Shown: positions 40,839 to 49,800, numbered from the stretch's first letter. The stretch: 53,125 nt of DNA from Bradyrhizobium hipponense (GCF_008123965.1 NZ_VSTH01000039.1:1-53125), one strand, 5' to 3'. Notes: a model not told the origin generated them from the sequence alone. Translations and numbers: made by a program.

Positions 40839-40924
40839 GTCATTGCGAGCGAAGCAAAGCAATCCAGACTATCGCCGCGGAACGATTCTGGATTGCTTCG
40901 TCGCAAGGGCTCCTCGCAATGACG
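40839..40924. repeat. Interspersed palindromic repeat, GTCATTGCGAGCGAAGC type
   Basis: Third copy of the family seen at 30138 and 35260; ends GTCATTGCGAG / CTCGCAATGAC. It lies 10 bp after the amidase stop. The rest of the 40830-41319 gap holds the adh remnant (40937-40981) and AT-richer DNA. Confidence 0.85.
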
Positions 40925-40936
40925 GAATAGCGTGAT

Positions 40937-40981
40937 TCAAGAATCAAACATGATCACGCTGCGCAGCTTCTTGCCGCTTTC
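40937..40981 (-). pseudogene. Remnant of an alcohol dehydrogenase 3' end
   Basis: Read on the minus strand, these 45 bp encode ESGKKLRSVIMFDS followed by TGA, matching the last residues of the zinc alcohol dehydrogenase at 42718 (AGKTLRSVIMFDS). At DNA level, 40943-40976 matches 42724-42757 at 32 of 34 positions in the same orientation. No similarity is visible upstream of this stretch. It is either a relic of a second dehydrogenase gene or one end of an inserted segment. Confidence 0.65.
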
Positions 40982-41319
40982 TTGCGGAACTCGACAGAGT
41001 GGATGACATTCGCCAGACGTCAGCCAAGTACGCGGCTCACGCTCTCGCTGCCAGTCATTTCGATGACGGCGTTCCTGTAAAGCAATCGCTAACCAAACAA
41101 TATTTTCCCGACCAATTCGCGAACTTACGTCCGATCTTTATACAACTCGCAATTGTTCGTCCGTAGAGATTTGCAAGCCACAACATGGTGCTCGAAGGCT
41201 TGCTTCGATCTCGGCGAAGTCACCATGGACGCGTTGCCAAGCTTGGAGTGCCTCTGTGTCGGTCGATGGTCAGGCTCAAATCCAGCAAGAGTGATGGCGT
41301 GACAAAGGACGCTATTGGG

Positions 41320-42669
41320 ATGAGCGCCCTCGGCGGGCCCGGTGATCGCGTCACTCCGGATGAGACGCCGGCCAAGAGCTGGCGCGTTGCGTTCGCGGTA
41401 GCGATCGGGTGCGGGTTGGCGGGCCTTGTGCTCCGTTACCTTGCGCGGGAGCACGCGACCGCCGACGCCATTGAGTACCGGGCCTGGTATGCCTTCGCCT
41501 GGGATCACGGCATTGGCGGACTGGGCGAAGCTTTCACCAACTACACCCCGTTTTACAGCTACCTCCTGCTGATTGCCGCCCGATTCGATGGGCTCGGCCA
41601 GCCACTTTCGCTCGTGAAGATGATCTCGGCACTATTCGAGTTCGGTTGCGCGATCGTCGTGGCCCAGATGGTCTGGCGAGCGACAAAGCTGCCGTTGCGG
41701 GCGTCCCTCGCCTTCTGCGCGATTTGGCTTGCGCCGACGGTGCTCTTCAACGGCGCAATGTGGGCACAGGCTGATTCAATCTGGACCTTCTTCACGCTGT
41801 TGTCCGTGGCGCTGTTCATGCGGGACCGGAATGGTGTCCTGCCATTCGCGGTGGCTGTTTCGGTGAAGGCCCAGGGCGTATTTCTGGGACCCTTCGTCTT
41901 GGGCATGATCTTGCGCCGCAGGATCCATCTGGCATGGCTCGCCGCTGTTCCCGCGGTCTATGTGATCCTCGCCATTCCGGTTCTCGTCGCCGGCAGATCC
42001 CTGGTCTCGGTGCTCGAGGTCTATCTCGCCCAAGCTCACACCTATCATCGCCTCACGATGAATGCAGCGAATCTGTGGGTGTTCGCCGGTGGCACACCTT
42101 ACGAGATCGGAGTCGCCGCCGGCCTGGTGCTCGCGGCGGCGAGCGGCCTTGCCTTGTCGATCTTCATCGCCCACTCCAGGCGGGAGGGGCCGGAGTTCGT
42201 TCTGCTCGCCGCCTGTGTCTCGCTCATGCTGATGCCCTACCTGCTTCCGAAGATGCACGACCGCTATTTCTACGCGTTCGAACTTGCGTCCATCGCGCTG
42301 GCCTTCCTCAATCCGCGCTATCTGCCGTTCGCGGTGATTGCCCAGGTCGACGGCGTGTTATCCTATCTCGGATTCGAGAGCGGGATCGTCATGGGTCTGC
42401 TGCCGGCGGCATTCGGCAACACCTTTCTTGTGTTCTACCTCGTGCTTGATCTTTGGCGCGGCGAGCGCGGATTTCGCGTTCCGAGATTAGCCTGGCTCGG
42501 CTTCACCGTGTCGACTGCGGGATTGTTCTCCTATCTTATGATCGCCGGCGCCGGTTGGGACATGTCTCCCGCGTACCTGCTGGCCGCGGGTCTTGCCACG
42601 GCTATGACGCTGCTGCTGGTAAAGGAGTCGCGTTGCGCTTCGGCCGACGGTCTGGACCGGTCGCCTTGA
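41320..42669 (+). CDS. Polytopic membrane glycosyltransferase (mannosyltransferase/GT-C-like)
   Basis: About 449 residues with 10 or more hydrophobic helices. GT-C features are visible: the first periplasmic loop has Asp/Glu-rich TADAIEYRAWY, MWAQADSIWTFF lies after helix 5-6, and KMHDRYFYAFE is a conserved motif of Gpi18/PigM-like and related sugar transferases. It would transfer a sugar from a polyprenyl carrier at the periplasmic face. The start is uncertain: ATG 41320, GTG 41299 or ATG 41185 are in frame. It is flanked by short repeated adh-derived sequence, and its upstream DNA is AT-richer than its neighbours. Confidence 0.72.
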   Translation: MSALGGPGDRVTPDETPAKSWRVAFAVAIGCGLAGLVLRYLAREHATADAIEYRAWYAFAWDHGIGGLGEAFTNYTPFYSYLLLIAARFDGLGQPLSLVKMISALFEFGCAIVVAQMVWRATKLPLRASLAFCAIWLAPTVLFNGAMWAQADSIWTFFTLLSVALFMRDRNGVLPFAVAVSVKAQGVFLGPFVLGMILRRRIHLAWLAAVPAVYVILAIPVLVAGRSLVSVLEVYLAQAHTYHRLTMNAANLWVFAGGTPYEIGVAAGLVLAAASGLALSIFIAHSRREGPEFVLLAACVSLMLMPYLLPKMHDRYFYAFELASIALAFLNPRYLPFAVIAQVDGVLSYLGFESGIVMGLLPAAFGNTFLVFYLVLDLWRGERGFRVPRLAWLGFTVSTAGLFSYLMIAGAGWDMSPAYLLAAGLATAMTLLLVKESRCASADGLDRSP

Positions 42670-42717
42670 CCTTGACTCCTAGGCATGTGTTGCCAGCCGA
42701 TGACGGCACCACGCGCG

Positions 42718-43806
42718 CTAGCTATCAAACATGATTACGCTGCGCAGCGTCTTGCCGGCCTTCATGTTGGCAAAACCTTCGTTGATCTCGCTCAGCTTCA
42801 GCTTGGCCGAGATCCAGTCCTCCAGGTGCAGCCGGCCGCGCAGGTAGAAATCGACCAGGCGCGGCATGTCGACGCGAAAATGGTTCGAGCCCATCGAGGA
42901 GCCCTGGATCCTGCGCTCGCGCAGGAAGTCGAAGCCGTGCAGTTCGATCTTCTGGCCGAACGGGATCATGCCGACGATGGTGGCGGTGCCGCCCGCGGCC
43001 AGCATGGCGAAGGCCTGCTCGGCGGTCTCCTTGCGGCCGAGCACCTCGAAGGAATGATGCACGCCGCCATTGGTGAGATCGCGCACCTGCTTCACGACGT
43101 CGCCGTCGGCGGGATTGATGATGTCGGTGGCGCCGAGCTTGGTCGCGAGCTGGAGTTTTGCGGGATTGGTGTCGATGGCGATGATGCGGCCGGCACCTGC
43201 GATCTGCGCGCCGTTGATCGCGGCCATGCCGACACCGCCGCAGCCGATCACCGCGACGGTCTCGCCAGCCGTCACCTTCGCGGTGTTCACCACCGCGCCA
43301 TAGCCGGTGATGACGCCGCAGCCGATCAGCGCGGCAAGATCGAGCGGCATCTCCTTACGGATTTTGACAATCGCATTCTCGTGCACGAGCATCTGCTCGG
43401 CGAAGGACGAGAGATTGAGGAACTGGTGCAGCTTCTCAGGTTTCGACCACTGCATCCGGTTCGACGCGCCCGGCAGCAGTTTCACCGTGGTGTCGGTGCA
43501 TAGCACGGTGCGGCCCGTGGTGCAGTTGTCGCAGGTGCCGCAGAACACCGACAGGCAGGTGACGACATGATCGCCCGGCTTCACGTAGGTAACGTCCGAG
43601 CCGACCTGCTCGACCACACCGGCCGACTCATGCCCGAGCACCGCCGGCAGCGGGTGCGGATAAAGCCCTTCCATGAAATGAAGATCGGAGTGGCAGAGGC
43701 CGGCGACCGACGTGCGGATCAAAACCTCGCGCGGGCCGGGCTTCGGCAGGCTGACATCCTCGATGACCAGCGGCTGGTTGACTTCGTAGAGCACGGCGGC
43801 CTTCAT
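42718..43806 (-). CDS. Zinc-dependent alcohol dehydrogenase
   Basis: A 362-residue medium-chain dehydrogenase. Catalytic zinc ligands Cys38, His59 with Glu60 (GHESAG) are present; structural zinc ligands are in CGTCDNCTTGRTVLC (Cys89, 92, 95, 103). VIGCGGVGMAAINGAQIAGA is the NAD fold, with Asp217 after the second strand suggesting NAD. It resembles class III/S-(hydroxymethyl)glutathione-type or aryl alcohol enzymes. GAGGAA precedes the ATG. Its last 34 bp are repeated at 40943-40976. Confidence 0.93.
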   Translation of the reverse strand: MKAAVLYEVNQPLVIEDVSLPKPGPREVLIRTSVAGLCHSDLHFMEGLYPHPLPAVLGHESAGVVEQVGSDVTYVKPGDHVVTCLSVFCGTCDNCTTGRTVLCTDTTVKLLPGASNRMQWSKPEKLHQFLNLSSFAEQMLVHENAIVKIRKEMPLDLAALIGCGVITGYGAVVNTAKVTAGETVAVIGCGGVGMAAINGAQIAGAGRIIAIDTNPAKLQLATKLGATDIINPADGDVVKQVRDLTNGGVHHSFEVLGRKETAEQAFAMLAAGGTATIVGMIPFGQKIELHGFDFLRERRIQGSSMGSNHFRVDMPRLVDFYLRGRLHLEDWISAKLKLSEINEGFANMKAGKTLRSVIMFDS

Positions 43807-43857
43807 CGGTGTTTCCTCGTTTTATGATTTTCGTTGTCGCTCATGCGGCGTCGGTCT

Positions 43858-43993
43858 TCACCTCTCCCGTAGGGAGAGGTCGGAAGCGCATCAAAGATGC
43901 GATTCCGGGTGAGGGGTTCAGGTCCCTTGATGAAGGGTAACCCCCTCACCCGGATCGCTGGCGCGATCCGACCTCTCCCTTCGGGAGAGGTGA
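43858..43993. repeat. Interspersed palindromic repeat, CACCTCTCCC type
   Basis: CACCTCTCCCGTAGGGAGAGGTCGGA at the left and its inverse TCCGACCTCTCCCTTCGGGAGAGGTGA at the right enclose inner inverted copies (GGGTGAGGGGTT / AACCCCCTCACCC). It fills most of the gap between ADH and acyl-CoA dehydrogenase. Confidence 0.8.
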
Positions 43994-43999
43994 AATAGC

Positions 44000-45784
44000 C
44001 TACGCCGTCAGAACCAGTTCGCCAACCTCGCTCATGCCGGCCGCACGCTCGCCGAGCAGCAGCGCGGCGATCTTCTGCTGCACGGCATTTTCCGTCAGCC
44101 GGAACGGGTCGTTTGGCAGCACGCGATGATCGATCACAAGACGCGAGAGCAGCAGCCGGCGCGCATCGCCGCGCATGTCGTGGATGCGGTGCGCCTCCCA
44201 GGCCAGCGCGACGGCGCTCGCGACATGATAGAGCAGGCTCGTCGCACGCCGCGCATCGGCCTCGTTGTCGGCCTTGCCCGCGACCTCGCGCGCAAAACCG
44301 ACGGCGCGGTCGGTCAGGCCGCGAAGGCGGTCGCGCCAGGCCTGCGGTATGGAGGCGCTGTCATCGAGGCGGGCATACAGATCGGCGGCGAGCGCGGCTT
44401 CGGCGCCGTGACGGCCGACGGCGCGCCGCAGCGCATCGATCGCGACGATGTTGCCGGTGCCTTCCCAGACCGAGCCGAGATGCGCATCGCGCAGCAGCCG
44501 CGCAGTGGCGAACTCCTCGATATAGCCGATGCCACCGCGCATCTCGAGCGCGTCGCCGCACACCTTTCGCGCATCGCGCGTGGCGCGGAATTTCAGCGTC
44601 GGTGTCAGGATACGAAGCAGCGCAGCCGCATCCTGGCTGCCGGCCTCGGCGCGGTCGAGCGCGTCCGCGGTGAGGAAGCTCATCGACAGCGCCTGCTCGA
44701 CCGGAAGCATGATCTTCAGCATCTGCCGCCGCCCGAGCGGCAGGTCGATGATGCGGTTGCCGAACACCACGCGGTTCTTCGCCACTGTCATCGCGTCGTG
44801 ATAGGCGCGGCGCATCAGCGCGGTGGATTTCACACCATTGGACAGCCGCGACGAGTTCACCATCTCGGCCATCTGCACGAAGCCGCGGTCGAGCTTGCCG
44901 ACCGCGTAGGCGATTGCGCCTTCCAGCTTGATCTCGCCCGAGGCCATCGAGCGGGTGCCGAGCTTGTCCTTCAGCCGCACGATCCGGTAGTGGTTCTGCG
45001 CGCCGTCGTCGAGGAAGCGCGGCATCAGGAACAGGCCGACGCCGCGCGTGCCGGGGCCGGCGCCTTCGGGCCGCGCCAGCAGCATGACAACCTTGGCGTC
45101 CGCGTTCGAGCAGAACCATTTCTCGCCATAGAGGCGCCAGTGCTCACCCTCCTGCGCTGCGCGCGTCGTCAGCGTGCCGACGTCGGAGCCGCCTTCCTTC
45201 TCCGTCATGAACTGGCCGCCCTGGGTCAGCTTGCTCATGTCGGTCTGGGTCAGGCCGTCGAGATATTTTGCCTTCAGCGCCTCGCTGCCGAAATTCGCCA
45301 GCAGTTTTGCGCAGCCGTCGGTGACGTTGATCGGACAACCCATGCCGAATTCGGTCTGGTTGAACAGAAAAGTGAAGGCGTGTTTGGCCACGACGGGATA
45401 TTTGTCCGGCCAGCCCATGATGCCCTTGCGGATCGAGAGCGCGTGGATGCCGAACTCGCCAAACGCTGCCTTCTCCAGCTCGCGATAGGCTGGGTGGTAT
45501 TCGATCCACTGCACGTCGCGGCCGAACTTGTCGCGCTGGTGCAGCACCGGCGGATGCCGGTCGGCGAGGCGCGCGCATTCGTCCAGAGTGCCGCCGGCAA
45601 GCTCACCGAGACGATCGAGATGCGGCTCGATATGGCGGAACAGCGCGTCCGGCAGATGGATGCGCAGCAGATCCGTCAACGCCGGATCGGCGCGGTAGAA
45701 GTTCATGCCTGACGTATCGGGGGCCAGCAGGCCGGCCTGCCCGGCCGCGTCATTTTTCCGCTGCGCTGTGCCCGGCTTCTGCAT
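44000..45784 (-). CDS. Acyl-CoA dehydrogenase family protein (AidB-like length)
   Basis: A 594-residue flavoprotein. QTEFGMGCPINVTDGCAKLLANFGSE, LTQGGQFMTEKEGGSDVGTL and LEMRGGIGYIEEFATARLLRDAHLGSVWEGTGNI are acyl-CoA dehydrogenase blocks including the FAD-binding WEGTGNI. The extra N- and C-terminal helices and overall length are like AidB and other long members. The usual Glu base position is not clear, so activity on acyl-CoA is inferred. GAGGA precedes ATG 45784. Confidence 0.9.
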   Translation of the reverse strand: MQKPGTAQRKNDAAGQAGLLAPDTSGMNFYRADPALTDLLRIHLPDALFRHIEPHLDRLGELAGGTLDECARLADRHPPVLHQRDKFGRDVQWIEYHPAYRELEKAAFGEFGIHALSIRKGIMGWPDKYPVVAKHAFTFLFNQTEFGMGCPINVTDGCAKLLANFGSEALKAKYLDGLTQTDMSKLTQGGQFMTEKEGGSDVGTLTTRAAQEGEHWRLYGEKWFCSNADAKVVMLLARPEGAGPGTRGVGLFLMPRFLDDGAQNHYRIVRLKDKLGTRSMASGEIKLEGAIAYAVGKLDRGFVQMAEMVNSSRLSNGVKSTALMRRAYHDAMTVAKNRVVFGNRIIDLPLGRRQMLKIMLPVEQALSMSFLTADALDRAEAGSQDAAALLRILTPTLKFRATRDARKVCGDALEMRGGIGYIEEFATARLLRDAHLGSVWEGTGNIVAIDALRRAVGRHGAEAALAADLYARLDDSASIPQAWRDRLRGLTDRAVGFAREVAGKADNEADARRATSLLYHVASAVALAWEAHRIHDMRGDARRLLLSRLVIDHRVLPNDPFRLTENAVQQKIAALLLGERAAGMSEVGELVLTA

Positions 45785-46029
45785 GGTCGTCCTCGTCGTT
45801 TCCGCGCCCTGCGGTCGTGTTGCGCCGCTTTAGCGCTTGCCGCTTGGGATGATGTCGATCATGCTCCAGCCGAGAGATTGGATAAAGCCGCAAATTGTCA
45901 GGGCGGCATGATCGCCGTGAAGGAGCAATTCGCTCTGCGGAATTGTGATCAAGCCAACCGGCGCCCCGGCTGGTCGTTTGCGCAGCCCGTGCATAAATCA
46001 GCGGCTCCCTGTTTTCGAGAGATCACGCC

Positions 46030-46731
46030 ATGGAACACCCGACATACAAGATCGCGCTCATCGTCGGCGCCGGCGAAGGCTTGAGCGCCTCGTTGGCGCG
46101 GCTGCTGTCCGCGCAGGGCATTCGCGTCGCGCTCGCCGCGCGAAAAATCGAAAAGCTCGGCGCTCTCTGCAGCGAGACGGGCGCAAAGGCCTATGCCTGC
46201 AACGCCACCGACCCTGAGGAGGTCGAGCGGCTGTTCGGCCTCGTCGAGCGCGAGATCGGCACGCCCGACCTCGTCGTCTACAATGCCAGCGGCCGCGCGC
46301 GCGGGCCGTTCGTCGATCTGGTCCCGGCCGAGGTGGCGCAGGCGATGGCGGTCAGCGCCTATGGCGGATTCCTGGTGGGCCAGCAGGCGGCCAGGCGCAT
46401 GCTGCCGAACAGGCACGGCGCGATCCTGTTCACCGGCGCCTCCGCCAGCGTCAAGGGCTACGCGCAGTCCGCGCCGTTCGCGATGGGCAAGTTCGCGCTG
46501 CGCGGCCTCGCACAGAGCATGGCACGCGAACTTTCGCCGCAAGGCATCCACGTCGCGCATTTTGTCATCGACGGCGGCATCCGCAGCGCGGCGCGGACCG
46601 AACCTGGCGACAAGCCGGATTCGATGCTCGATCCCGATGCGATCGCGGCGAGCTACTGGAACGTGCTGCAGCAGCCGCGCAGCGCCTGGAGCTGGGAGCT
46701 GGAATTGCGGCCCTGGGTGGAGAAATTTTGA
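46030..46731 (+). CDS. Atypical SDR protein lacking the catalytic Tyr
   Basis: A 233-residue SDR fold. The cofactor loop GAGEGLSASLA (13-23) and NASG (85-88) are present. The active-site motif is FAMGK (150-154), so the catalytic Tyr is Phe while Lys154 is kept. The C-terminus has FVIDGGI instead of the usual PG loop. This pattern recurs in proteobacterial relatives as I recall, suggesting a binding or chaperone-like role rather than decay. It is followed by a repeat and the hydratase. Confidence 0.82.
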   Translation: MEHPTYKIALIVGAGEGLSASLARLLSAQGIRVALAARKIEKLGALCSETGAKAYACNATDPEEVERLFGLVEREIGTPDLVVYNASGRARGPFVDLVPAEVAQAMAVSAYGGFLVGQQAARRMLPNRHGAILFTGASASVKGYAQSAPFAMGKFALRGLAQSMARELSPQGIHVAHFVIDGGIRSAARTEPGDKPDSMLDPDAIAASYWNVLQQPRSAWSWELELRPWVEKF

Positions 46732-46742
46732 GGCGCGCTGCC

Positions 46743-46831
46743 GTAGGGTGGGCAAAGGCGCGGAGCGCCGTGCCCACCTTCACGAACACTGAACAGAAAT
46801 TGGTGGGCACGCTTCGCTTTGGCCACCCTAC
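46743..46831. repeat. Interspersed palindromic repeat, GTAGGGTGGGCAAAG type
   Basis: Third copy of the 34208/36917 family; ends GTAGGGTGGGCAAAGGCG and GCTTTGGCCACCCTAC. It lies 18 bp before the hydratase start. Confidence 0.85.
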
Positions 46832-46848
46832 AAGAACAGAGGAGCGAC

Positions 46849-47679
46849 ATGACCACCGAAACCACCATCGATACCGGCACCGACGAGCTGCTCTGCGTCA
46901 TCCGCGACCGCGTCGCGGTGATCACGCTGAACCGGCCGGAGGCGCGCAACTCGTTGTCCGACAGGCTGACGCCGGCGCTGCGTACGATGATCCGAACCTG
47001 TGGCGAGGATCCAGGCGTCGGCGCGCTGCTGATCACCGGCGCGGGCCAAGCGTTCTGCGCCGGCGGCGACGTCAAGGGCATGGGCGCACATCGCGATCCG
47101 AAGAAGCTGGAGATGTCGCTTGAACAGCGCGTCGCCGATCTGCAGGAGCGGCAGCGGCTGCTCACCGGCGCGCTGATCTCGGTCCGCAAGCCGACGATCG
47201 CCGCACTGCCGGGGCCCGCGGCGGGCGCCGGGCTTGCCATCGCCATGGCCTGCGACATCCGCATCGCCGCGCAATCGGCCTTCGTCGCCACCGGCTACGC
47301 GCGCATCGGGCTGAGCGGCGACTATGGCATCGCCTGGCTGTTGACGCGGCTGGTCGGCACCGCCCGGGCGCGCGAATTGATGTTCACCGGCGACAAGGTC
47401 GACGCCGCGAGGTGCGAGGCGATCGGCCTCGTCAACCGCGTCGTGCCCGACGACAAATTGCAAGCCGAGGCCTTCGCTCTGGCCAAGTCGCTCGCCGAGG
47501 GCCCGCGCCTCGCGCTGCGCTACATGAAGGACAATCTCGACGAGGCCCAACAATTCGATTTCGAGACCGCCCGCGACCACGAAGCCGAGCGGCTGATCCG
47601 CCTGACCAATACGGCCGATCACAAGGAGGCCGTGCAGGCCTTCATCGAGAAGCGCAAGGCGGTGTTCACGGGGAAGTAG
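46849..47679 (+). CDS. Enoyl-CoA hydratase/isomerase family protein
   Basis: A 276-residue crotonase. ITLNRPEARNSLS, GAGQAFCAGGDVKGMG (oxyanion and CoA-binding, about 64-79) and AALPGPAAGAGLAIAMACDIRIA are family motifs. Catalytic Glu residues of classical hydratases are not obvious, so isomerase or other chemistry is open. GAGGAG precedes ATG 46849. Together with the divergent acyl-CoA dehydrogenase it suggests a beta-oxidation-like step. Confidence 0.9.
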   Translation: MTTETTIDTGTDELLCVIRDRVAVITLNRPEARNSLSDRLTPALRTMIRTCGEDPGVGALLITGAGQAFCAGGDVKGMGAHRDPKKLEMSLEQRVADLQERQRLLTGALISVRKPTIAALPGPAAGAGLAIAMACDIRIAAQSAFVATGYARIGLSGDYGIAWLLTRLVGTARARELMFTGDKVDAARCEAIGLVNRVVPDDKLQAEAFALAKSLAEGPRLALRYMKDNLDEAQQFDFETARDHEAERLIRLTNTADHKEAVQAFIEKRKAVFTGK

Positions 47680-47686
47680 CAGGCCA

Positions 47687-47772
47687 GTAGCCCGGATGCA
47701 GCGCAGCGAAATCCGGGACGCCTGCGAATGCCGCGCGAATCCTGGATTACGCTTACGCTCCATCCAGGCTAC
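47687..47772. repeat. Interspersed palindromic repeat, GTAGCCCGGATG type
   Basis: GTAGCCCGGATG...CCGGGA and TCCTGGATT...CCATCCAGGCTAC are mirrored ends. It lies between the convergent hydratase and GNAT genes, directly before the terminator. Confidence 0.75.
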
Positions 47773-47807
47773 AAAAAATGCCCGGCTCTGGTTCACCAGG
47801 GCCGGGC
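47773..47807 (-). terminator. Intrinsic terminator of the GNAT gene
   Basis: GCCCGGCTCTGG (47780-47791) pairs with CCAGGGCCGGGC (47796-47807), 12 bp with one wobble pair and loop TTCA. On the minus strand the stem is followed by a run of six T (47773-47778), so it terminates the GNAT unit. Confidence 0.85.
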
Positions 47808-47818
47808 TTGCAGTGGTG

Positions 47819-48442
47819 TCAGGCCGAGGCTGAGGGACTGTCGGCCTGACGGGAAAGAGCGGCGAGACGCCAGCTCGCGCAGGGAATGTCCTTGGGCGCG
47901 AGCCTGATCTCTTTGTCGAAGCGTACCAGCTTCCAATCGTCCGGATGGTTGACGAATGCGAAGCCGGATTTGCGCGCGAGCGAGATCATGGTCTCGTTGG
48001 CGCGCAACGTGTCGCCAAACATGTGCTCGGCGCCAAGCGCGGCGGCGCGGCATTCGAGATTCCGAAGCAGCGCGGTCGCGATGCCGCGGCGCTGCCAGCG
48101 GTCGCCAACCGAAAGGCCGAATTCGAGTGTCGCGCTCTCCTCATGAGGGGCATAGCGCGCTTCGGCGACGATGGTCTCGAACCCGTCCACCATCATCGTT
48201 GCGACGACCGTGAAGCGTTCGCGCTCACCAACCTGGAGGAAGTCGTGAAGCAGGCCTTTCGGCAACTCGCTGATCGCGCCGAAGAAGCGGTTGTAGCGGG
48301 AGCGGGTCGAGAGCGAACGGAAATAGTGCTGGAGCTCGTCGGTGTCGCGCGGCTCGATGAAGCGAACGTTGAGCGCCTCACCTTGCCGGGTGCGCAACGT
48401 GTCCGAATATTGCTTCAGGTCTTGCAGCCGAAGGAGGCTCAT
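47819..48442 (-). CDS. GNAT family N-acetyltransferase
   Basis: A 207-residue GNAT protein. The acetyl-CoA loop lies in GDRWQRRGIATALLRNL (about 119-135), with the preceding strand ATLEFGLSV. The N-terminus VRFIEPRDTDELQHYFRSLSTRSRYNRFF is typical for the Acs/AcuA-like or protein-acetylating GNAT subgroup. ATG 48442 has AAGG upstream; the frame is open farther upstream without similarity. It is 82 bp downstream of the DUF1127 gene and shares its terminator. Confidence 0.87.
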   Translation of the reverse strand: MSLLRLQDLKQYSDTLRTRQGEALNVRFIEPRDTDELQHYFRSLSTRSRYNRFFGAISELPKGLLHDFLQVGERERFTVVATMMVDGFETIVAEARYAPHEESATLEFGLSVGDRWQRRGIATALLRNLECRAAALGAEHMFGDTLRANETMISLARKSGFAFVNHPDDWKLVRFDKEIRLAPKDIPCASWRLAALSRQADSPSASA

Positions 48443-48524
48443 GACAGGCGCCTTAAGAAATTTGCCTTGCGCAAAAGGGACCGCCGGCGCCCCTGTGATC
48501 AGGCGGCGCCGGCCTGACGGCCAA

Positions 48525-48728
48525 TCAGGCCCGCCAGAAGGGTTTGTCGGCCTCATAGGCGATGTCGGTCCAGGACAGGCCAACGTCGTGGAGATCGCGG
48601 GCGGTCCAATGGGTCAGCTCACGCCGGGTCCGGTAGCGCTCATGCCAGACGTGAAGGGTCTCGCCGATCTGGGCGAGGAAGCCGGATGCATGATGATTTG
48701 TCATCGAATTGTCGGTCAACGTAGACAT
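48525..48728 (-). CDS. DUF1127 small protein
   Basis: A 67-residue protein with the DUF1127 core WHERYRTRRELTHWTARDLHDVGLSWTDIAYEADKPFW. Such Arg-rich proteins occur in several copies in alphaproteobacteria, where some affect phosphate, RNA turnover or stress physiology. GGAG precedes the ATG. It is divergent from the LysR gene, with 110 bp between starts. Confidence 0.9.
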   Translation of the reverse strand: MSTLTDNSMTNHHASGFLAQIGETLHVWHERYRTRRELTHWTARDLHDVGLSWTDIAYEADKPFWRA

Positions 48729-48838
48729 TTTCAGCTCCTGGAGCTAAGTTGATGGCCAATATCTGCTCGGCTAGTCCCTTCGACAAACGACAATTTGTAC
48801 CCCTTCGCATGAAATAAGCTCATGCATCATGTTGCCAA

Positions 48839-49738
48839 ATGACTGCCAGATTGCCGTCTCTGAATGGGTTGCGGGCGTTCGAGGCAGCGGCGCGCCACCT
48901 CAGCTTCACGCTGGCCGCCGCCGAGCTGAACGTGACGCAGACTGCGATCAGCCATCAGATCCGCAGGCTTGAGGAGGAGCTCGGCCTCCGCCTGTTCATC
49001 CGGCAGAATCGTGCGCTGGCGCTGACGCCGGAGGCGCGCGACTACCTGCCGGGCGTCCGCGCCGCCTTCAACGACCTCCGGCTTGCGACCGACCGGCTGC
49101 TGCGCAAGGACGACGACAAGGTGCTGACGGTCTCGACCCTGGCCTCGCTCGCCGCCAAATGGCTGCTGCCGCGGCTGACGGATTTCCAGGAGCAGCACCC
49201 CGGCATCGACGTCCGCATCACCACCTCGACCAGCCTGGTCGACTTCCAGCGCGACAATGTCGATGCCGCGATTCGCTACGGGCGCGGCCAGTGGCCGGGC
49301 CTGCGCGCGGACTGGCTGATGGCCGACGAGCTGTTCCCGGTGTGCAGCCCTTCGCTCTTGCGCGGTGACAAGCCGCTGTGCCGGCCGGAAGATCTGAAAG
49401 ACCATCCGCTGCTGCACACATCCAATGCCAACAGCGACGACTGGCGGCTGTGGCTGACGGCGGCGGGCCTGCCAGCCGACCTCGCCAAGCAGCCCGGCAT
49501 CACCTTCGACATGATCTTCATGACCATCCAGGCCGCGATCGACGGCATCGGCGTGGCGATGGGACGGACCTCCTACGTCCAGGACGACATCGCCAAGGGC
49601 CGGCTCGTGGTCCCCTTCAAGATCGCACTGCCAGCCGACGCCGGCTTCTACGTGGTCGCGCCAGATGGCCGCCGCGAAGCGCCGAAGCTGGCCGCCTTCC
49701 GCCAATGGGTGGTCGCTGCAGCGCAAAATAAAGCCTGA
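48839..49738 (+). CDS. LysR-family transcriptional regulator (GcvA-like)
   Basis: A 299-residue LysR regulator. HTH in 5-62 (LNGLRAFEAAARHLSFTLAAAELNVTQTAISHQIRRLEEELG) is GcvA-like; the effector domain has VSTLASLAAKWLLPRLTDFQEQHPGIDVRI and a late GIGVAMGRTSYV. The ATG has no clear ribosome-binding site. It is divergent from DUF1127 and convergent with the Rieske/amidohydrolase operon (62 bp between stops); either could be its target. Confidence 0.9.
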   Translation: MTARLPSLNGLRAFEAAARHLSFTLAAAELNVTQTAISHQIRRLEEELGLRLFIRQNRALALTPEARDYLPGVRAAFNDLRLATDRLLRKDDDKVLTVSTLASLAAKWLLPRLTDFQEQHPGIDVRITTSTSLVDFQRDNVDAAIRYGRGQWPGLRADWLMADELFPVCSPSLLRGDKPLCRPEDLKDHPLLHTSNANSDDWRLWLTAAGLPADLAKQPGITFDMIFMTIQAAIDGIGVAMGRTSYVQDDIAKGRLVVPFKIALPADAGFYVVAPDGRREAPKLAAFRQWVVAAAQNKA

Positions 49739-49800
49739 AAAATCATCAGCTTCTGCGGTCCAAGAACGGGGTGAGGCAGCGCAGCTCCAGCGCGGCGGAG

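Noticed and set aside
41185..41319. 45-residue N-terminal extension of the glycosyltransferase
   Set aside because: It is basic, lacks hydrophobic helix character and has a poor ribosome-binding site; a later start gives a more normal GT-C N-terminus, though this stays uncertain.
44126..45712. 528-residue plus-strand frame opposite the acyl-CoA dehydrogenase
   Set aside because: Antisense shadow of a well-supported gene, with no motif and skewed composition.
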